From Moesziomyces globuligerus (Eukaryota > Basidiomycota > Ustilaginomycetes > Ustilaginales > Ustilaginaceae), in the NCBI GenBank assembly GCA_030849465.1, contig JARVLF010000018.1, positions 434,001 through 498,000 on the forward strand: DNA of 64,000 nt, written 5' to 3'. Shown here in pieces: positions 61,001 through 64,000 of this stretch. The translations under genes were made by a program, and so were the position numbers. Positions within the stretch are counted from its first letter, which is position 1. Every line of letters begins with the position of its first letter. A model generated the notes under the pieces. The model was given only the letters and a program-made list of their open reading frames with translations. It did no database searches and was not told the origin of the DNA.

Positions 61001-64000
61001 ACTTCGGTGGTGTCCGAGGTCACACGATCCGCGAGCGCTACATGTCGATGACCTACGAGTCGACCGACGCTGATGGCAACACCGCCACCCTCCCTCTTTT
61101 CCCCGAGATCACCGCTTCGAGCCAGAGCTACACCTTCCAGTCGCCCAAGGGTCTGCTCTTCGCCACCCAGTTCGCTCAGATCGCGCTCGTGCTCGTCGAG
61201 CTCAGTGCCTTCCGCGACATGAAGCAGCGCGGTCTCATCACACCCGATGCCGCCTTCGCCGGTCACTCGCTCGGAGAGTACGCCTCGCTTGCGGCTGTCG
61301 CGAGCGTCCTGGAGGTCAAGTCGCTCTGTGACGTTGTGTTCTACCGTGGTCTGTCCATGCAGAACTGCGTGCAGCGCGACCCCGTCACTGGCGCCTCGAA
61401 CTACGCCATGATGGCCTGCAACCCGCTCCGCATCGTCGGCGATGGCAACCCTGCCTTTGCTGGCCAGGCGCTGGCCGAGATCGTCGACTCGATCAGCAAG
61501 GAGTCCGGCCGTCTGCTCCAGATCGTCAACCACAACGTTGCTGGCCAGCAGTACGTCGCTGCCGGTGACCTGGTCGCCCTGACCACGCTCGGCAACGTCC
61601 TCAACTTCATCAAGGTCCAGAAGATTGACCTGAAGAAGCTCAACGAGATCATGCCGATCGAGGAGGTCCGCGAGAAGCTCGCCGAGATCGTTCGCGAGGT
61701 GCTCTCCGCTGCCCTCGAGGAGGAGAAGAAGGGCCGTATCGAGCTGAAGCGCGGCTTCGCCACGATCCCGCTCCCCGGTATCGATGTGCCCTTCCACTCG
61801 CGCTACCTCACTGGCGGTGTGGCGCCTTTCCGCTCGTACCTCTCGAAGCGCATCAACGTCGATGCCATCCGACCCCAGCTGCTCGTCGGCCGCTACATCC
61901 CCAACTTGGTTGCTGCTCCCTTCGAGCTGACCAAGTCGTACGCCGAGCTCATCTTCGCTCAGACCGACTCGCCCCGTCTGGACAAGGTGCTCAAGAACTG
62001 GGAGAAGGACGAGTGGGAGTCGCCCGACCGCGTGCAGAGGCTCACCGCTACCCTCGTCGTGGAGCTGCTCGCCTACCAGTTCGCCTCGCCCGTGCGCTGG
62101 ATCGAGACGCAGGACATCATGTTCACCGACTACAACTTCGAGAGGCTCGTCGAGTTCGGCCCCAGCCCTACGCTCGTGGGCATGGCCAAGCGCACTCAGG
62201 CGCTCAAGTACTCGGCTGTCGACCTCGCCCAGGGCCGCAAGCGCGTCATGCTCTGCTCGAGCAAGGACAAGGAGTCGCTCTACTACTCGTTTGCTGACGA
62301 GGAGGGCGAGGCCGAGGCTGCCGCCGCTCCCGAAGCCCCGGCTGCTGCTGCTGCTGCCCCCGCTGCTGCCCCCGCGGCCGCAGCCGCTCCGGCTCCGGCT
62401 CCTGCCGCCGCTGGTGGTGCCGCTGCCGCCGACGTGCCGGACGAGCCGCTCAAGGCTGTCGACACGGTTCGCGCCATTCTGGCCCAGAAGCTCAAGAAGA
62501 GCATCTCGGAGGTGCCTCTGTCCAAGTCCATCAAGGACTCGGTCGGTGGCAAGTCCGTGCTCAGCAACGAGCTCGTCTCGGACCTGCTCGCCGAGTTCGG
62601 CAACCTGCCCGAGCGAGGCGAGGAGCTTCCTCTCGAGGAGCTCGGTGGCGCTCTCCAGGCTGGCTACAGCGGCTCGCTTGGCAAGACCACTTCGGGTCTG
62701 ATCACCCGCACCGTCGGCGGCAAGCTGCCCGGTGGTTTCAACCTCTCTGCCGTCAAGTCGCACCTGCAAAAGGCTTGGGGTCTCGGAGCCGGCCGTATCG
62801 ACGGTGCTCTGCTCGTCGCCATCACCATGGAGCCTGCCAAGCGTCTCGGCTCCGAGGCTGAGGCCAAGGCCTGGCTCGACTCGGTCGCCCAGACCTACGC
62901 TGGCCTTGCCGGCATCAGCCTCAGCCAGGCTAGCGCCGGCGGCGGAGGCGGAGGATCCGGTGGTGTCGCCATCAGCAGCGAGGAGCTCGACAAGCTCAAG
63001 GCGCAGCAGGACGACCACGTCCGCCGACAGATCCAGGTGCTCGAGCGCTACCTCAACATGGACGGCCGAGCCGGTGGCCGACTGGCCGAGAGCACCAAGG
63101 CGGAGCTCGAGGCTGCTCAGTCCCAGTTGGACGCCATCGCTGCCGAGCACGGTGACTTCTACACCAACGGCATCATGCCCAAGTTCACCGAGAAGAAGGT
63201 GCGACACTTCAGCTCGTACTGGAACTGGGCCCGTCAGGACGCCATGACACTGCTGTACGACATCATCTACGGCCGCCTCACCACCGTCGACCGTGAGATC
63301 ACCGCTCGCTGCATCACGCTCATGAACCGTGCCGACCCCAGCCTGCTGCGATACATGCAGTTCCACATCGACCAGATCGACGCCTCGAAGGGCCCGACCT
63401 ACGCCCTCGCCAAGGAGTACGGCCAGCAGCTCATCGAGAACTGCCGCGAGGCCTGCGCCGAGGACGCGGTCTACAAGGAGGTGCACGCTCCCACTGCTCC
63501 GCACACCGAGATCGATTCGCGTGGCAACATCGCCTACAGCGAGGTGAAGCGCGTCGGTGTCCGCAAGCTCGAAGCCTACGTCAAGGAGATGGCCGCCGGC
63601 AGCCGTCTGCTCGGCGCCGGCAGCCAGGTCAACCTGGACAAGGCTCAGGAGAACGTCGCCAAGCTCTGGACGCTCATCCGCAACGAGCCTTCGGTCAGCA
63701 AGCTCAGCAAGGCCACGATCAAGAGTCTGTACAGCGAGGTGGTCCGATCCCTCGGCCCCGCTCGTCAGGCCCGTGCGCCTGCTCGCCAGGCTCCTCGCAG
63801 CCGCCGCCTCAGTTCCAACACGCAGCGACCTCAGGTCAGCGACGCGCCGGCAGCTGAAGACCGCACTCCCTTCCTGCACGTCAAGAGAAAGGTGGCGGGC
63901 CAGTGGCAGCTCAGCCGAAAGCTGACCTCGGTCTACCTCGACATTCTCGGCGAGATGGCCTCGCAGGGTGTCAGCTTCAAGGGCCGCAACGCGCTGCTCA
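55048..64000 (+). CDS. Fused type I fatty acid synthase (beta plus alpha), 3' partial
   Basis: CDS join(55048..55680, 56278..>64000); ~2785 residues visible, reading on past the window. Exon 1 ends GGQGNNE at GTAAGT in phase 0; exon 2 starts AYFKELQTLF after GACAG. Domains in order: acetyltransferase with GHSQG (Ser ~320); FMN-dependent enoyl reductase (GGMTPTTVSAD at ~635, then QWTGGRAGGHHS); dehydratase hot-dog (GDFNPIHINP at ~1625); malonyl/palmitoyl transferase (FTGQGSQEQGMGMD ~1731, GHSLGEY ~1872). These make up the beta part. Without a stop, the chain continues through an Ala/Pro-rich linker (~2225-2262) into the acyl-carrier domain, whose GGKSV Ser (~2300) takes phosphopantetheine, then the structural region before the ketoreductase (KR, KS and PPT lie beyond the edge). 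Head-to-tail fusion is known in Ustilago and some other fungi. Confidence 0.97.
55681..56277 (+). other. 597-bp intron of FAS
   Basis: GTAAGT donor, GACAG acceptor. It stays open in the exon 1 frame until about 56145, so retention would give a truncated AT fragment with an unrelated tail. Confidence 0.85.
62320..62432 (+). repeat. Ala/Pro-coding low-complexity linker of FAS
   Basis: GCT/GCC/CCG-rich stretch coding an Ala/Pro-rich linker between the beta part and the acyl-carrier domain. It is the flexible tether that lets the carrier domain reach the active sites. Confidence 0.8.

Noticed and set aside
56632..63879. Giant minus-strand ORF of 2415 codons
   Set aside because: It lies exactly opposite the FAS coding exon; its translation is low-complexity Leu/Val/Glu/Gly-rich with no domain, as expected for the reverse complement of GC3-biased codons.

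Overview
The window is GC-rich nuclear DNA from a basidiomycete fungus, most likely a smut (Ustilaginales: Ustilago, Sporisorium, Pseudozyma and relatives). The basis is long, often single-exon genes with C/G-ending codons, short GT-AG introns (mostly 70-150 bp), typical fungal housekeeping proteins, and a fatty acid synthase whose beta and alpha halves are fused in one reading frame, an arrangement known from Ustilago and some other basidiomycetes. I see no transposon, virus, CRISPR array, rRNA or tRNA gene.

I support 22 protein genes, two cut by the window edges. Left third: the 3' part of a Tof1/Swi1 fork-protection gene, a Nudix hydrolase and an Rtr1/RPAP2 CTD phosphatase (all +). Then come four minus-strand genes: a sodium:solute symporter, a very long arrestin-domain protein, the ribosome-preservation factor Stm1 and ribosomal protein uS3. 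Middle: Memo1 (+), a SMARCD-type chromatin remodelling subunit (-), acyl-CoA-binding protein (+), PP2A scaffold subunit A (-), the SAGA subunit Ada3/Ngg1 (-), an oxysterol-binding protein (+), RNase P/MRP subunit Pop3 (-) and the Rag GTPase Gtr2 (+). Right third: a peroxisomal Pex23/Pex24-type membrane protein (-), Pol III subunit Rpc37 (-), a mitochondrial-type nucleoside diphosphate kinase (+), Lsm1 (-), the E2 enzyme Ubc8/UBE2H (+), a LETM1-family mitochondrial protein (-), and the start of the fused fatty acid synthase (+), which runs off the right end.

The genes are core cellular functions rather than a co-regulated cluster. Several touch lipid and acyl-CoA metabolism (FAS, acyl-CoA-binding protein, a CoA-diphosphatase-like Nudix protein, the oxysterol-binding protein) or nutrient and stress signalling (Gtr2, PP2A-A, Stm1, Lsm1), but nothing in the sequence shows that they are linked. 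Many pairs are divergent with shared promoter regions of 340-1600 bp, or convergent with 130-540 bp between stops.

Splicing was worked out by hand from splice sites, phase and family alignment. The least ordinary structures are a 33-nt microexon followed by a 1442-bp intron in the symporter gene, a 19-nt microexon in the acyl-CoA-binding protein gene, 708-bp and 597-bp introns in uS3 and FAS, a NAGNAG tandem acceptor in the peroxin gene, and a 3.75-kb gene-free stretch upstream of FAS. I found no convincing unknown multi-gene system.
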